Of a stretch of DNA of 64,000 nt, positions 53,101 through 64,000 are shown piece after piece. A program made the translations under genes and the position numbers. Position 1 is the first letter of the stretch; every line of letters begins with the position of its first letter. The notes below the pieces were generated by a model. It was given only the letters and a program-made list of their open reading frames with translations. It was not told where the DNA came from and searched no databases. Source of the DNA: Montifringilla adamsi (taxonomy: Eukaryota; Chordata; Aves; Passeriformes; Passeridae); NCBI GenBank assembly GCA_017590115.1, contig JAGGNK010007448.1, positions 7,728,815 through 7,792,814 of the forward strand. The letters are read 5' to 3'.

Positions 53101-54990
53101 AGACTGAGGCTTGGGAAAGGATCCCTGGGGGCAACTTAACGAGAGGCTCTTTAACCCTTCAGCTGCTGCCCTGGAATTTGCTGAATCACGGGAAAACACC
53201 CGTGCAAAGCTGTCCTGCACGTGGCAGGCGGGGAAAAGGGAAAATTGGGGTGGAATTGAAAGGAATGGGGGGGGGGGGGGTCTCTGCATGGAAAACACGT
53301 CAGGGGAGAGGGGTGAGGAAGCGGCTTTTCAAGAGGAGTGTGTTGGACACTCTGGCCAGTCTGGGGACATACCAGAGCTGGGCCTTGGCAGGCAGGAACC
53401 AGGCCTTTCAAGCCTGTGCTCCACATCCTGGGCTGTGCCAGAAGGGCTTTGTTCTGTTCCAAGTGGCAATTAAACACACAGAATCACAGAGGGCATCCTC
53501 TGGGTGACTGCTGGCACTGGGGAAATCTCATTTCTCCACACTCCAGGGGCTCCAGGTGATGCAGCACTGGGACTTGTGCTGAGCAAGGGACACCAGATTA
53601 AAGCCAGGTTTAAAGCAGACTGCTGGCAGAGCAGACTAAGCTGGTCTCTACACAAAGATCTTTGAATAAATCCCAAACTTCCTTTAACACTCCCCAGGGC
53701 TTGAAGCCTGTGCTGGGCTCCCTGACCCCCTCCTGGTTGGAGTTCACCAATATTTTAATTTCATTTTCCACGTGAGTCGTGGCTGTTCTGGCTCGGTAAG
53801 TCCCCGGTTCATTTCTCTCATGGCTCTTTTTAGAAACCTACTTTCCCCCCTTTAAATACGTGGCTTGGAAGTGTGAGCTGAGATTTATGCTGAAAGGAAT
53901 TGGGGAAGAATAGCAAATAGGTACTTGTGGGAGGAAAAAATAATATTTTGGGCATTGTAGAGAATTTCACAATGCTGGGACTCAGGAAAAGCAGCACAGC
54001 CACAGATTTTGGCATTTACTGGAGCTTCCCAGGGCAGCAATGACCCTTCACCTTTGGGATGAAGTTTTCAGGTCTCCACTTAGGAGGAGCCACCAGCATT
54101 TGACATCTGGGGAAACTGAAGCATCAAAACAGGGACTGTTACAGGTCAAGCACCGTCCAAATCCACCCCATTTCCCTTTCCATGGTGGTTTGTGTGTTGC
54201 TTTGTGGAGCACTGTTACAGACAGAAATTGGCCAAGGAATCATTAATGGAAATTTCAGAAGACTCCAAACAATATCAATGTCTACGATTTGGCATCCTGT
54301 TGGTTTCCATTCTGCCCACAAGTGAAGCTGATCACGGCTCTATTTTGGCTTATTTTATCTCTCCCTTCCTCGGAGTGATTGAAATCTTAATAATCAAGGA
54401 TAATATCCACGCCAAAGTTTTAAGCAATAAACATATAAACAGAATGAAGAGAAGCAGAATGCTCACGTCTCTCAACAGTGCAAATGGTTCTGTTTTATTT
54501 TGCTGTAGCAGATGTTAAGTTTCCAATAATAAAATAAAATAAAAAATCTAAGGGAGACATTTAGCAAAGTATAGCTTTACACTCCAGAGTTATCACTCCA
54601 ATTTCAACTGGGACCATAAAGTTTTATGAGCTATTAAATTGCCCTAAACCTCCTTTAACACACCAGCTCTAATGCTGCAGATTAACCATTTAGAAAAAGG
54701 AGGTTACCTTAGCTGGGATGGGCCATTTTCCTGCACTCTGATTCAGTCAATAACACTTTGCTGTGGCAGAGCCATTTGCTGGCTGTGTGGCTGGTAATTA
54801 GCCCTCATGCCCTGCAGGTAATTCAGCTGCAGGAGCTCCCATCCCTCCACAGCAGCAAGAGCATGCACAGGATGGGATGGATGCTCAGGAGAGCAGAGGG
54901 AGCAACTCGGCTCCTTGGATGGCTGCATTTTTGCTTCCTCCCATCCCTTCATCCATTCAACAGGGATGCTCAGGGTTTCTTCTGCCTCCA
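44142..54990. other. Gene-poor region with candidate regulatory blocks
   Basis: No gene recognised over almost 11 kb and no transposon of note. A/T-rich, low-CpG blocks at 47,640-48,140, 50,380-51,010, 51,360-51,720, 52,600-53,060 and 54,230-54,520 carry clusters of transcription-factor-like words and may be conserved enhancers. They are listed in the findings. A run of about 16 G lies at 53,268-53,280. Confidence 0.45.
54095..54165 (-). mobile_element. Possible MIR fragment
   Basis: The plus strand holds 'catctggggaaactgaagca' and, after a gap, 'ttacaggtcaagcacc'. These resemble the inverted MIR core (atgaggaaactgaggca, then cccaaggtcacac). Short and decayed. Confidence 0.3.
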
Positions 54991-54995
54991 TTCCA

Positions 54996-55322
54996 GACTG
55001 GATTGGGTGGGAGAGAGTTTAAAGCTCATCCAATCCCACCCCCTGCCATCCAATCCTACCTTCCACTATCCCAGGGTGCTCCAAGCCCCGTCCAAGCTGG
55101 CCTGGAGCACTTCCAGGGATCCAGGGGCAGCCACAGCTTCTCTGGGCACCCTGTGCCAGGGCCTCAGCACCCTTAAAGGATGGAATTCATTCCCAACATC
55201 CCATCTAACCCTGTCCTCCTAGTCCAAATCTGTCTCCAGGCTTCCTGCAAGCTCCCTCTAGGTATTGGAAGGTTCTTCACGAAGCCTTCTCTTCTCCAGG
55301 CTGAACAATCTCCAGCTTCCTT
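54996..55322 (-). mobile_element. CR1 LINE 3' portion, ~325 bp
   Basis: This is one of the longest CR1 pieces here. It has the inverted end, 'ggtgctccaagccccgtcc', 'cagccacagcttctctgggc', 'attcccaacatcccatctaa' and the 'cttctccaggctgaacaa' stretch of the CR1 3' region. Confidence 0.92.
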
Positions 55323-55948
55323 TTTGTTTGGGTGACAAATCCATCTGCACATGGCCTTTGACTGAGTTTTATCACCTTGCAGAAGAGACCTTGGATTCTG
55401 GCTTGAATGCTCTGGATGCTGAAGCTCTCTGAAGGGAAGATCCCTGACCCAGGAAAGGGTGAAGTGTCAGCAAGTGGCACTTGCAGAGCTCTCTCCAGAG
55501 AGGGGACTTAAAAACACTCCAGACACATCCACAGAGTGTCACAGCACCTTCCAGAAGCCCAGGGTTGTTTGATTGATTTTTAAAGAGGCACACACCAGGA
55601 GCATGGCCTGGATCCATGGGATGCTCCTCAGCCTGTCAAGGGGGACCTGTGGGGCTTTGCCACCTGCAATCTGCCAAATCACCCCCCTTCACCCCCTTTG
55701 GGCACCAAACCTCTGGCCAGGTCATGATTTTTCCTGTAAGGTAGTCCAGCTGCCTGGCCACATCTGGAAACATCTGTCTTGAGAGACCTGGGGCTGTCTC
55801 ACGCTGATGACTTGCAGGGATCTGGCGTTTCTCCTAAAATTTCTGCTCTAGCTCCTCTTCTGCCATAAGCTCTGGGAAGCCTCTCCTGCTTGGCTGGCCT
55901 GGAGCCCTGCTGAGGGCTGGGGTGTGGGGGAGCGCCCTGACATTAAAT

Positions 55949-56046
55949 CAGAGAATCCCAGAAATCACAGAATACCTCGGGTTGGAAGGAACCTTAAAGA
56001 TCATCGAGTTCCAACATATTTCCACCTTTCCCTGGTGTCCCCTTGA
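55949..56046 (-). mobile_element. CR1 LINE 3' tail
   Basis: GAATCCCAGAAATCACAGAA, then 'gggttggaaggaaccttaaa' and 'gatcatcgagttccaac': the inverted CR1 terminus with its octamer repeat. Confidence 0.92.
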
Positions 56047-57452
56047 ACTTTTTGAGACCGTGTGGGAAGCCACCAGCAGGAGAGGTGGGAGCTGCTCCCC
56101 AGGAAAATGAAGAGGGGCCACAGGGGCCAGGGAAGAGCGAGGCTGGACCATCATGGCTCGGGGTTAACGTGCACAGAGCCAGGGGACGGAGAGGCGCGGG
56201 GAGAGGGCGGCTCCTTCCCGGGAGGAGTTTGGAAAGAAAGGGTAACCCCTGCTCTATTTTTGAAAGAAATGTCTCAGAGGCCTTCTCCTGCATCCTGCAA
56301 AGGCCACTGCCAGGGATCTGCAGCAGCACGGGGGGGGCTTGGCAGCCCGCAGGGGTGGGAAATGCCTCCTCCCAAAAGCCTGATTCCCATTTCCCCTGAG
56401 ATAAGATCTGCAAGGACTGGTTTTCCCCCCCCCTAAATTTTTTGAAGGCATTTCCTATTTAGAGCCTTTATGGATGGTTTCCCCTGGCTGAGGGCTGAGC
56501 AGTCACCTCCCCAAGCCAGGCAGGGTGGCTTCCCCACACCCACACTGTCCTTAAGAGCCTTGGGGAGATGCTTCAAAGCCTCTGGTACCTGTGAGAGGAA
56601 CAAGCCAGACCCCACCATCAGTCTCCTACATCACAGCACAGCCCACATTCCAGGTGGGGCTCCTCTGGAGAGCCTTTGCTTTCTTCCCAACCATCTGCTG
56701 TGGTTAAAATCCTACCTGGGACTTAAATTCATGTACAAGTTGTTGCAGCAACCCAGCGTGTTCTGGGGAGCAGGGGGAGGTCTTCCAACTTTGATCCTTC
56801 CTGGCACTTTGAGGACATGGTTCACCAGGTCTGTGCACATTACAGCCTTTTTCTCCTCGATTAAAAAGATGCATTTTGCTGTCTGAGGTGCCTCAGACAT
56901 CAGCAGAAACTGCATTAAGAACAGCAGAGTTTTTCCTTTGAGTTTTCTCTAACTGCATTATAGTGCCATGAAGTTAAACATTACATAGGTACATAAATAG
57001 GGTTGGACTCGATAATCTTAAAGGTCTGTTCCAACCTAAATGATTCTGTGATTGAATCCAGCAAGCCCCAGGCTTCAGAAAGGCTCTGACTAAGCCAATC
57101 TTCAGCGGTACAGATGTGTCCCATGTCCTGTGTGACAGAAAAACAAGGTTTAACTGATGTAAGCTTGGACAATAATAGGCCAGTCCATCTAAAATTAGCT
57201 GGAGGTTGAAACTTTTCAAGCCATTCCTTCTTCTGCAACTGGGGAAGAAATCCCTCAGCTGTGGCTGTGGATCACCCTGCTTTGCTGTGGATATTTCAGT
57301 TGAGCAACTTCTGAGGCTGAGTCAGAGAGATTTCCTAACACCTCTTCCCTGCCCGCACTCCCCAGATAGCAAACACCAGCTCTGGGAGACACAAACCCAC
57401 TGTTCCCACTCATCCCAACTGGGGCTGGCTAGCCTGCAGTCACATGGAGATC
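56047..57452. other. Intergenic, with one CR1 tail
   Basis: No gene or further repeat recognised. Short GC-rich frames near 56.1-56.4 kb have no support. Confidence 0.45.
57000..57056 (+). mobile_element. CR1 LINE extreme 3' end
   Basis: GGTTGGACTCGATAATCTTA, then 'aaggtctgttccaacctaaa' and 'tgattctgtgatt'. Forward orientation. Confidence 0.92.
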
Positions 57453-58057
57453 TCTGGGGTTTCCTGCTGTTGGGATGACCCAAGAGTCCCTTTTTCCCAG
57501 CCTGATGGTCAAAGAAAGAGTTGGGATGCTTTGGCTCTGGTTCACAAGTTTGTTTGTTGTCTGTTATCTAAAATATTTTCTCTCAGACCCGCAGAGGTCT
57601 GATCTGCAGGTCTGTCAAGGGCACACTGCCCACCCCTGGGCTGGTGTCTGCATTTTATACTATGAGATGTGTACTCTATAATTATTTACCAGTACCTATC
57701 ATCTATGTTAGACTGTCTGCTTCTATTCTAAACCAATCCAAATGTGCCACCAGCACCAAGAAGATGGAGGCTAGGAAGAAGAAGGAAGAAGAATAGGACA
57801 ACACCCAGATCCCTCCATCTTGCCTCCTAGACCCCCTGTAATAAAATCCCCAAAATTCCACTTTTCACCGGTGATTAATTCATTATTACTCTACTTAAAC
57901 TTCTGTGACTCGTGATTCTTCATACAAGGTTGGTACTTTGCTCCATGGGTTAAGATCAAAATCCCAAGTGCCTTTGGCTTCCTGCCAGGAATCCCCAGCC
58001 CCTTGCCAGGGGCTCGTGTCACCCAGGGCACCCACAGGGGTGTCCTGGGTTCCGACA
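57453..58057 (-). mobile_element. Solo LTR of an avian class II endogenous retrovirus, copy 1
   Basis: A 605-bp element flanked by a 6-bp direct repeat GAGATC (57,447-57,452 and 58,058-58,063). It is about 90% alike, in opposite orientation, to the element at 60,510-61,099. Read on the minus strand it starts TGTCGGAACCC and has a TATAAAA box (57,659-57,653). The expected polyadenylation signal further on is mutated to AACAAA. No gag, pol or env sequence adjoins it, so it is a solo LTR left by recombination and encodes no protein. The 6-bp target duplication fits the beta-like ERVK class. Confidence 0.88.
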
Positions 58058-59005
58058 GAGATCCAGCGGTTCCCTTCCCGAGGGCTGAGAGTTTCTCTCT
58101 GCAATTTTAATTATTATTTAATTATTTATTATTATTAACCCTCAACTATCACTAGGATGAGGGCCACCCTAAATATTCTGCCTATCCTAATAGTGCTTGA
58201 GCTCTCGGTTTTCTTCTTCCAAAGCCCCCTCTGCTGGGTTGAAGCAGCCCTGGCAGAGCAGCCCCATTCTTTAGGGGTCCCTACAAGAGCACCTTCCTGG
58301 GAAGCAAGTCCCAGCTGGAGCAGGGAATGGGCTCATGTGGCAGCCACAATGTCCCAGCTTGGTCTGCTGGGGTGTCCCCACTCGAGTGTTGTCCTTATTC
58401 TTGGTCAGAGGGAGTAGCAGACCCAACACCCCACCAGCTGCTTTGTTATGAAACCTTCATAGTGAAATTAAGGACAGGAAATTCAAGGTCCTGCCCAAAC
58501 CAGAGGCTGGGCAGCATTTCCAGCCCCTTCACCTGCCTCCTGCAGCTCCTGTGCTCTCCTCCTGCTGTATGAAGATGGAGAATGCAAATAGCATGGTGAG
58601 AGATGTGACCTTTTGGCTGAATGTCACCAAGTCCTGCTGCACTGGCAGTGTTTGCACTCAGCCGTTAGCTTTAGCCTCTCCAGTTATTTGTACAGATCTC
58701 CCTAAAACTCCATGGGATGACTCAAAGATGGCTTTGACCTTGGTTGTGCTGGTGGTTTGATGGGCTGCAGTGCTTAAATGTTGTGTTTCTAACAGCACTG
58801 TTGGCCTCTCAATTTAACAACCCCTAACATGGACCTGGGTCTGCCACTGCCCTGAAAATGCCATTGTTGAAGGGTTGGGAAAACCAGCCACAGGCTGGAA
58901 TGGAGCCTTCCAAACTCCTGGAGTGATGTTTGGTGTTGGAAACCTAAAATCTAAGGGACTGAGATTGAAATTCTTGAGGGATGTTTTAATTAATTGTGAA
59001 ATTAT

Positions 59006-59240
59006 TGAGACATGGAATGGTTTAGGTTGAGAAGGACCTTAAAGTCTATCCAGTTGCACCTTCCACTATCCCAGGTTGCTTTAAACCCTGTCCAAGCTGA
59101 CCTTGGACACTCCCAGGCATGGAGCAGCTTCTCTGGTCCAGGGCCTCCCCAGCCTCACAGGGAACAATTCCTTCCCAATATCCCATCTAACCCTACTTTC
59201 TTTCAATTCAAAGGCATTATTTTCCAGTTTAAAGCCATGA
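59006..59240 (-). mobile_element. CR1 LINE 3' portion
   Basis: Inverted CR1 end (CATGGAATGGTTTAGGTTGA), then 'atcccaggttgctttaaacc' and 'aattccttcccaatatccca', and the 'agtttaaagcc' stretch. Confidence 0.92.
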
Positions 59241-60390
59241 ATTGATGAATCAACTTCAAAGGGAGCCCACAGCATCCCTCTGAGTGCGTGAGGAACTGGG
59301 AATGACCACACCACGTGCTGCCGGTGTTCCTGCAGAGTGACAAACATTAGAAACCAAGCCCAAAATGGAGCTTTGATGCTGCTGCAGAAAACCTTGTCCA
59401 CACTGCAGGAACCTCAGTGCTCCCTCAGCCCTCACCTCCCTGGGAGGGGGTTCCCAGGCTGAGTTGGTCACAAACTTTTCTCCTGTATGGATTTCATGCT
59501 GTTTGAGGAAAAAGCTGCTGTCTGGAGCTCCTGCCTGGCTCCTGGGCTGCCTCTCTCCAATACCAACGTGTGGCTTTTCTGCTCCTCTGCTCTGGCTGGA
59601 GCTCTGTTGAGTCTCATCCCAGCAGACAGGCTGACATTGGCTGCCTCCAGACCATGCTCAAATCCATCTCTGAAGCAGCTGAGCCACAGAGAGAGACTCC
59701 CAGCTCTGGGAGGGGGTCTGGGCTGAGCTTTGGAAGGCCAGGGATGGAGCAGGGAGGGATCTGAGAAGGGTTCCAGTAGCCGGGTGTCTCTGTCCATCCT
59801 GTCAGGCTCCATCCTGCTGCCGTCACTTTGACATCCAAACCCTTTCCTCCTCCTCCTTTTCATCCCTTATTTTACATGCCACAGCCATCCTGTCGCCTGC
59901 CTCTCAGCGATGTTGCTCAGAAAAATTAGGGCAACTGCTGCACTGGGTTTTTATTAGTATTGCCAAACTCTTTCAGCATTTTTAGAAAGGGCTTGAAAAG
60001 GAGCCAAGTCGTTTCTCCTTCTTCTGTTTCTTTTCCTCCACCTCCTCCCTCACCACCACCCCCCTCCCCTTCTCTGTCTGCGGATGCTTTGGGATGAATT
60101 AATTCAGACGTGCGGTTTTGAATGTTTTTGGCTCCTGGTTATCGAGCCATTCAGCAGTTCTGGGAGCCTCCCCCATCGGCTGTTATTGAACCAGACAGAG
60201 AGGGGCGGAGGAGATGGCAGCGCCCTGATTTGTTGGCTTGTTAGTTCTGCTCCTGCGAGCCGTCCATCGGCTCAGGTTTCCCCATCCCGGCTGACACGGA
60301 CAGGCGGCAGCCAAAACTCTGCTCCCGGAGCCAAACCCTGCATGGCATTGCTGCCAGTGCCACCTCGGAGCAGCCTGCTCTAGGGGAAGG

Positions 60391-60467
60391 TGTCCCATGC
60401 TGGGAAGGTTGGGATGAGATGGTCTTTAAGGTCCCATCCAACCCAAAGCATTCTGTGATTTCTGTGG
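60391..60467 (+). mobile_element. CR1 LINE extreme 3' end
   Basis: GGTTGGGATGAGATGGTCTT, then 'taaggtcccatccaaccca' and 'cattctgtgatttctgtg'. Forward orientation, directly left of the second LTR. Confidence 0.92.
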
Positions 60468-60509
60468 AAACAAAAATGAGATATTTGTCCCTTTGCCTGC
60501 CCCACTCCC

Positions 60510-61099
60510 TGTCGGAACCCAGGACACCCCTCTGGGTGCCCTGAGTGACATGAGCCCCTGGCAGGAAGCCAAAGACATTTGGGAATTAAATCACAACCCA
60601 CGGAGCAAAGTACCAACCTTGTATGAAGAATCACGAGTCACAGAAGTATAAGTAGAGTGATAATGAATTAATCACCGGTGAAAAGTGGAATTTTGGGGAT
60701 TTTATTATAGGGGGTCTAGGAGGCAAGATGGAGGGATCTGGGTGTTGTCCCATGCTTCTTCCTTGTTCTTCCTAGCCTTCATCTTCTTGGTGATGGTGGC
60801 ACATTTGGATTGGTTTAGAATAGAAGTAGACAGTCTAACATAGGCGATAGGTATTGGAAAATAATGATAAATAAAGTACACATAACTCATAGTATAAAAT
60901 GCAGACACCAGCCCAGGGGCGGGCAGTGTGCCCTTGACAGACCTGCAGATCAGACCTCTGCGGGTCTGAGAGAAAAGATAATAGATAATAGACAATAAAC
61001 AACCTTGTGAACATGAGCTAAAGAATTTTGACTCTTTCTTCGGCCAGCAGGCTGGGAAAAAGGGACTCTTGGGTCATCCTAAAAGCAGGAAACCCAAGA
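60510..61099 (+). mobile_element. Solo LTR of an avian class II endogenous retrovirus, copy 2
   Basis: A 590-bp element flanked by the 6-bp direct repeat ACTCCC (60,504-60,509 and 61,100-61,105). Plus-strand structure: TGTCGGAACCC start, a U3 of about 380 bp, TATAAAA at 60,893-60,899, AATAAA at 60,994-60,999, then a U5-like end ...CCCAAGA. The start is the canonical TG, but the end is GA and not CA, as in copy 1. No internal retroviral genes are attached and it encodes no protein. Its own target duplication, different from that of copy 1, shows an independent insertion. Confidence 0.9.
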
Positions 61100-62140
61100 A
61101 CTCCCCTGTCCCCAAGCCAGGCTGGCACCCCAGCTCTGCTCTGGCACCACTGTCAAGGATCCCAGCAAGGTTTTTTTAGCCCCAAGGGGAGGCAGAGCTA
61201 ACTCAGCACCAGCAGTGAGCACGTGGAGAACACCTTCTGTCTGATCCTGGGGCTGGATTGGATTTCTCCTCCTTGGAGAAGGGGATGTGCCCCAAAACCC
61301 TGGTGCAAGGGCAGCCCTGCTGCTCCCCCAGCCCCACGGTGATCCCTGTTCCAGGGTTGGGCTTGGTGGGCACTGAGCCACGGGCACAGCCCAGCTCACC
61401 TCTGCTAAAGGATGGATGAGCTCTGGATCTCCTGAAGCCTCCCATAATACAGAAAGAAGCAGAAATAACCACTAAATCCTCCTGAAAAGCACTTCTTACC
61501 CGTGCCACTCTGGGGGGTAGCATTGAGACTCTTTAATCATAGGGAGGATGGTTACAATTCATTATTTTCTCAGCTTTCTAGTAAAATTTTAAAAACCCAC
61601 CTGAAAATCTCATTACTCCCTGTCAAGGCTTTCTTTGAGTATTCTTCTGCTCTGATTTCATACTGGGCTAATACCTAAGAAAAATATTATCTCTCTGCTT
61701 GGCTTCCTGCCACCCCAGCCGTGTTTGTGTTTCAGTGGTGGACGAACCCACTCCAGTTTATTTATGTTTATAGCTGGTAAAGCCACCCCTCCAGCACTCC
61801 CCTTGCTCTGAACTCGAGGCCCAAGTACAGTGGGGCCTGCTGGAAATCCCATATGGGATTTAAAGCATCCCCATGTGCAAGGCATGGCTCTGCACCAGGC
61901 AGAGCTCTCTTCCTGGAGCTCTGCTCAGACATCTGTGCTTTAAACAGCAGGGGGAAATGTGCAAAACCCTGATTTATGCCATTCACAGGGTGGCACTGGG
62001 AATTGGTAGGAAGTCTCTGGGTGCAGAAAATCCTGTTTCTCATCTGTTTTATCAGCTTTACTCAGAAGGTACCAGGTTGAAATGCCACAGGTGCAAACAG
62101 AGATGTCAGGGTCTGCAGTGGGTTTTGGAGCCTTTGTTTT

Positions 62141-62490
62141 TATGGAATCACAGAACAGTTTGGGTGAGAAGGGACCTCAAAGCTCATCTCATTTCCACTG
62201 TCCCAGGACGTTCCAAGCTGCATCCAAACTGGCCTTGGACACTTCCAGGGATGCAGGGGCAGCCACAGCATCTCTGGGCACCCAGTGCAGGGCCTGCCCA
62301 CCCTCACAGAGAAGAATTCCTTCCCAATATCCCATCCACCCCTGCCCTCTGGCAGCTTGAAGCCATTCCCCCTTGTCCTGTCACTCCAGGCTCTTGTCCA
62401 CAGTCCCTCTTCAGCTCTTTTGGAGCCCCTTTAAGCTCTGAAGTCTCCCCAGGGCCTTCTCTTCTCCAGGCTGCTTTAGCAATTTAAGCT
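62141..62490 (-). mobile_element. CR1 LINE 3' portion, ~350 bp
   Basis: The longest CR1 piece in the window: ATGGAATCACAGAACAGTTT, then 'ggccttggacacttccaggg', 'gaattccttcccaatatccc', 'ccccttgtcctgtcactcca' and 'cttctcttctccaggctg'. Confidence 0.94.
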
Positions 62491-62710
62491 CAGAGGCAGA
62501 GAGGTTTTGAAGACCTAACTCCCACTGTTGCAATTAAAAATCCTCCTGAGATTTGCCACCAGAGCCATACTGGGAAGGTGCTGGTGCTGGGGCTGGGCTG
62601 GGAGCTGACCACACCAACAAACCCTGCAAGGACTTTTTTTCAATTTGTCTCTTTGGGAAATGGTTAACACCCCTAAAAATAGAGACTTTTGGCTTCTATC
62701 TGTACTGGTT

Positions 62711-62763
62711 GCACTTGAAAGATTTAGAGATCTTTTCCAGCTTTATGGATTCTATGATTCTGA
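62711..62763 (+). mobile_element. CR1 LINE extreme 3' end, short
   Basis: 'gatcttttccagctttatgg' followed by ATTCTATGATTCT, the terminal octamer repeat of CR1. Forward orientation. Confidence 0.75.
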
Positions 62764-62893
62764 AGCACGCCCAGTGTGGGTGCGAGCTCCTGTCCCTGTC
62801 ACTGTCCCCAAAGCACACAGGGAGTGTTCACCCTGGACCTGCAGCTGGAATCACTCCAGGCCATGGGTAAGGGATCAGCATTACTCTATTTTG

Positions 62894-62895
<2 letters not shown>

Positions 62896-62942
<47 letters not shown>
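62896..62942. repeat. Poly-T run of about 47
   Basis: A pure T run. No gene copy or SINE body is recognisable on either side, so it is not clearly a retrotransposon tail. Confidence 0.95.
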
Positions 62943-62944
<2 letters not shown>

Positions 62945-64000
62945 CAAGGTTGCTGCCTGGGCTGTCCACAGCCGAGCTGAGATTGGCACTGCCACAGTTC
63001 TTCCTGGCAGAGCTCTGGCTGCTGTCCCAGGACAAGATGATAAAGTTAACACCAGGTAACCGAGGCTGTGAATTTACAGTACAGCAGCTGCTCCCTGCCC
63101 GTGGCTTGAGCACACAGGAGGATGCCAAGAGCTCCCTGATCCATCCTGTGGGGATGGGGATGAGCTGCCAGCAGGAAGGAGCAGGGACACAGACACTGCT
63201 AAGCGAATCTCCCAACCCCTCACAGGGAGGGCTTGCACGGGGAATTATCGTGAAATGCTGCACAGAGAGCTCTGCTGGCAAATTCCCTCGGCTGTCAGGG
63301 CTGCAGTAGCTGGGCTGGAGGATGCTTTAATGCACTCATCTCTCACAGAGCACTTGATGCCTCTTCTCCATTCGAGAGGGGAAGAATAGAGATGAATGTG
63401 GGAGGGCAGCAGAGTGGTGCTGCCGCATTGAGAGTCTGAGGTGGGCAGCAGGCACTCTGCAAGCAGCCTTCCTCCAGCTGGGCTCCTCTTTTGCAATTCC
63501 ACTGTCTTGTTTGTCAGTAATTTATATTGACAGAGTCTTTCAAAACACTTTAGGCTTGTTTACAACATCGAGCAAGAACATTTTGTCTCATGTCCTTTCC
63601 ATTCTTGAAGACGATTCCCTCGTCCGACCATAGCCCCGCTGCCCTGTGCTGCTCCAGAAGCTGCTCCCTTGCTCTCTGCAAACCTGATGGGCTGGAAAAG
63701 AACCTGCATATCTACTTGATGGGATGCTCTTTCCTCTCTAATTGCTGATTAGGTTTTCCAATCAGGGGCAAAGCACTTTTTCCATGGCACAAACCTCCCT
63801 GTTCACTCTCGTGTATGGTTGTTGCACATGGAGTTGGTTGTGAGGTGCTGGGAGCCAAAGTGACACAAGCCTGCAATGAGAAATGGCACATTTGGGACCT
63901 GCTCCAGCATCCAATGGCATCATCTGAGCTGGAAGTACTCCTACCATGTTGGCTCTGCTGTTTTCTCTTCAATCACTGTCCATCCCTCTCCTCTCCATCC

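Larger units (their letters stand above)
58064..60503. other. DNA between the two inverted solo LTRs
   Basis: No gene and no retroviral coding remnant recognised, so the two LTRs are not the ends of one provirus. It contains CR1 tails and an AT-rich patch (58,105-58,140). Confidence 0.6.
61106..64000. other. Gene-poor right end of the window
   Basis: No gene recognised. Contents are two CR1 pieces and a long T run. RXRA would be expected further right by synteny, but no RXRA exon is visible. Confidence 0.45.

Noticed and set aside
57453..61099. A complete provirus bounded by the two LTRs
   Set aside because: The LTRs are in opposite orientation, have different target duplications, and no retroviral coding remnant lies between them.
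62896..62942. Poly-T run as the tail of a processed pseudogene
   Set aside because: No coding or SINE-like body or target duplication is recognisable next to it.
36651..64000. RXRA first exon
   Set aside because: No strong CpG island or RXRA-like coding exon is visible on the plus strand; the gene probably starts beyond the window.

Overview
The window is avian nuclear DNA, most likely from a songbird. Thirteen CR1-type LINE tails carry the 3' end usual in birds, and there are two solo class II retroviral LTRs. The gene order matches the segment that holds BRD3, WDR5, RNU6ATAC and RXRA in other amniotes (human 9q34.2). There are no bacterial genes, CRISPR arrays or operons. Most long open frames here are GC-rich or simple-repeat artefacts.

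Layout. (1) 1-7.6 kb holds no gene I can support; by synteny it may be first-intron or upstream sequence of the minus-strand gene BRD3, but no BRD3 coding exon is present. (2) 7.6-9.3 kb is a CpG island with two facing ZNF143-type motifs and a long pyrimidine-then-purine block: a probable, perhaps bidirectional, promoter. (3) 9.3-16.2 kb is intergenic, with a MIR relic, a perfect 15-bp hairpin and two unexplained small open frames. (4) 16.6-28.0 kb is WDR5: a CpG-island promoter, 13 coding exons that join to exactly 334 codons plus stop, and a long 3' UTR. (5) 29.34-29.47 kb on the minus strand is the U6atac minor-spliceosome snRNA, with a TATA-like box upstream and a T6 terminator, converging on WDR5. 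A second CpG-rich block beside it carries a 12 x 30-bp minisatellite with no length variation. (6) 32.46-34.98 kb is a three-exon LY6/uPAR-family gene for a small, probably GPI-anchored protein; I know of no mammalian counterpart at this place. Its 3' UTR, including a G-rich minisatellite, is partly duplicated 1.7 kb downstream. (7) 36.7-64 kb is gene-poor and probably upstream of RXRA. It holds CR1 tails, a ~490-bp GAA/TTC tract, two inverted solo LTRs with 6-bp target duplications, and several AT-rich blocks with homeodomain, RFX-like and nuclear-receptor half-site motifs that look like candidate enhancers.

Function. WDR5 is the WD40 scaffold of MLL/SET1 H3K4 methyltransferase complexes. 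U6atac is the catalytic snRNA of the U12-dependent spliceosome. The LY6-like protein would act at the cell surface. The neighbourhood reflects conserved synteny and not a shared pathway. The strongest candidates for something undescribed are the orphan LY6-like gene with its duplicated 3' end, and the indel-free decapeptide-period minisatellite next to U6atac.
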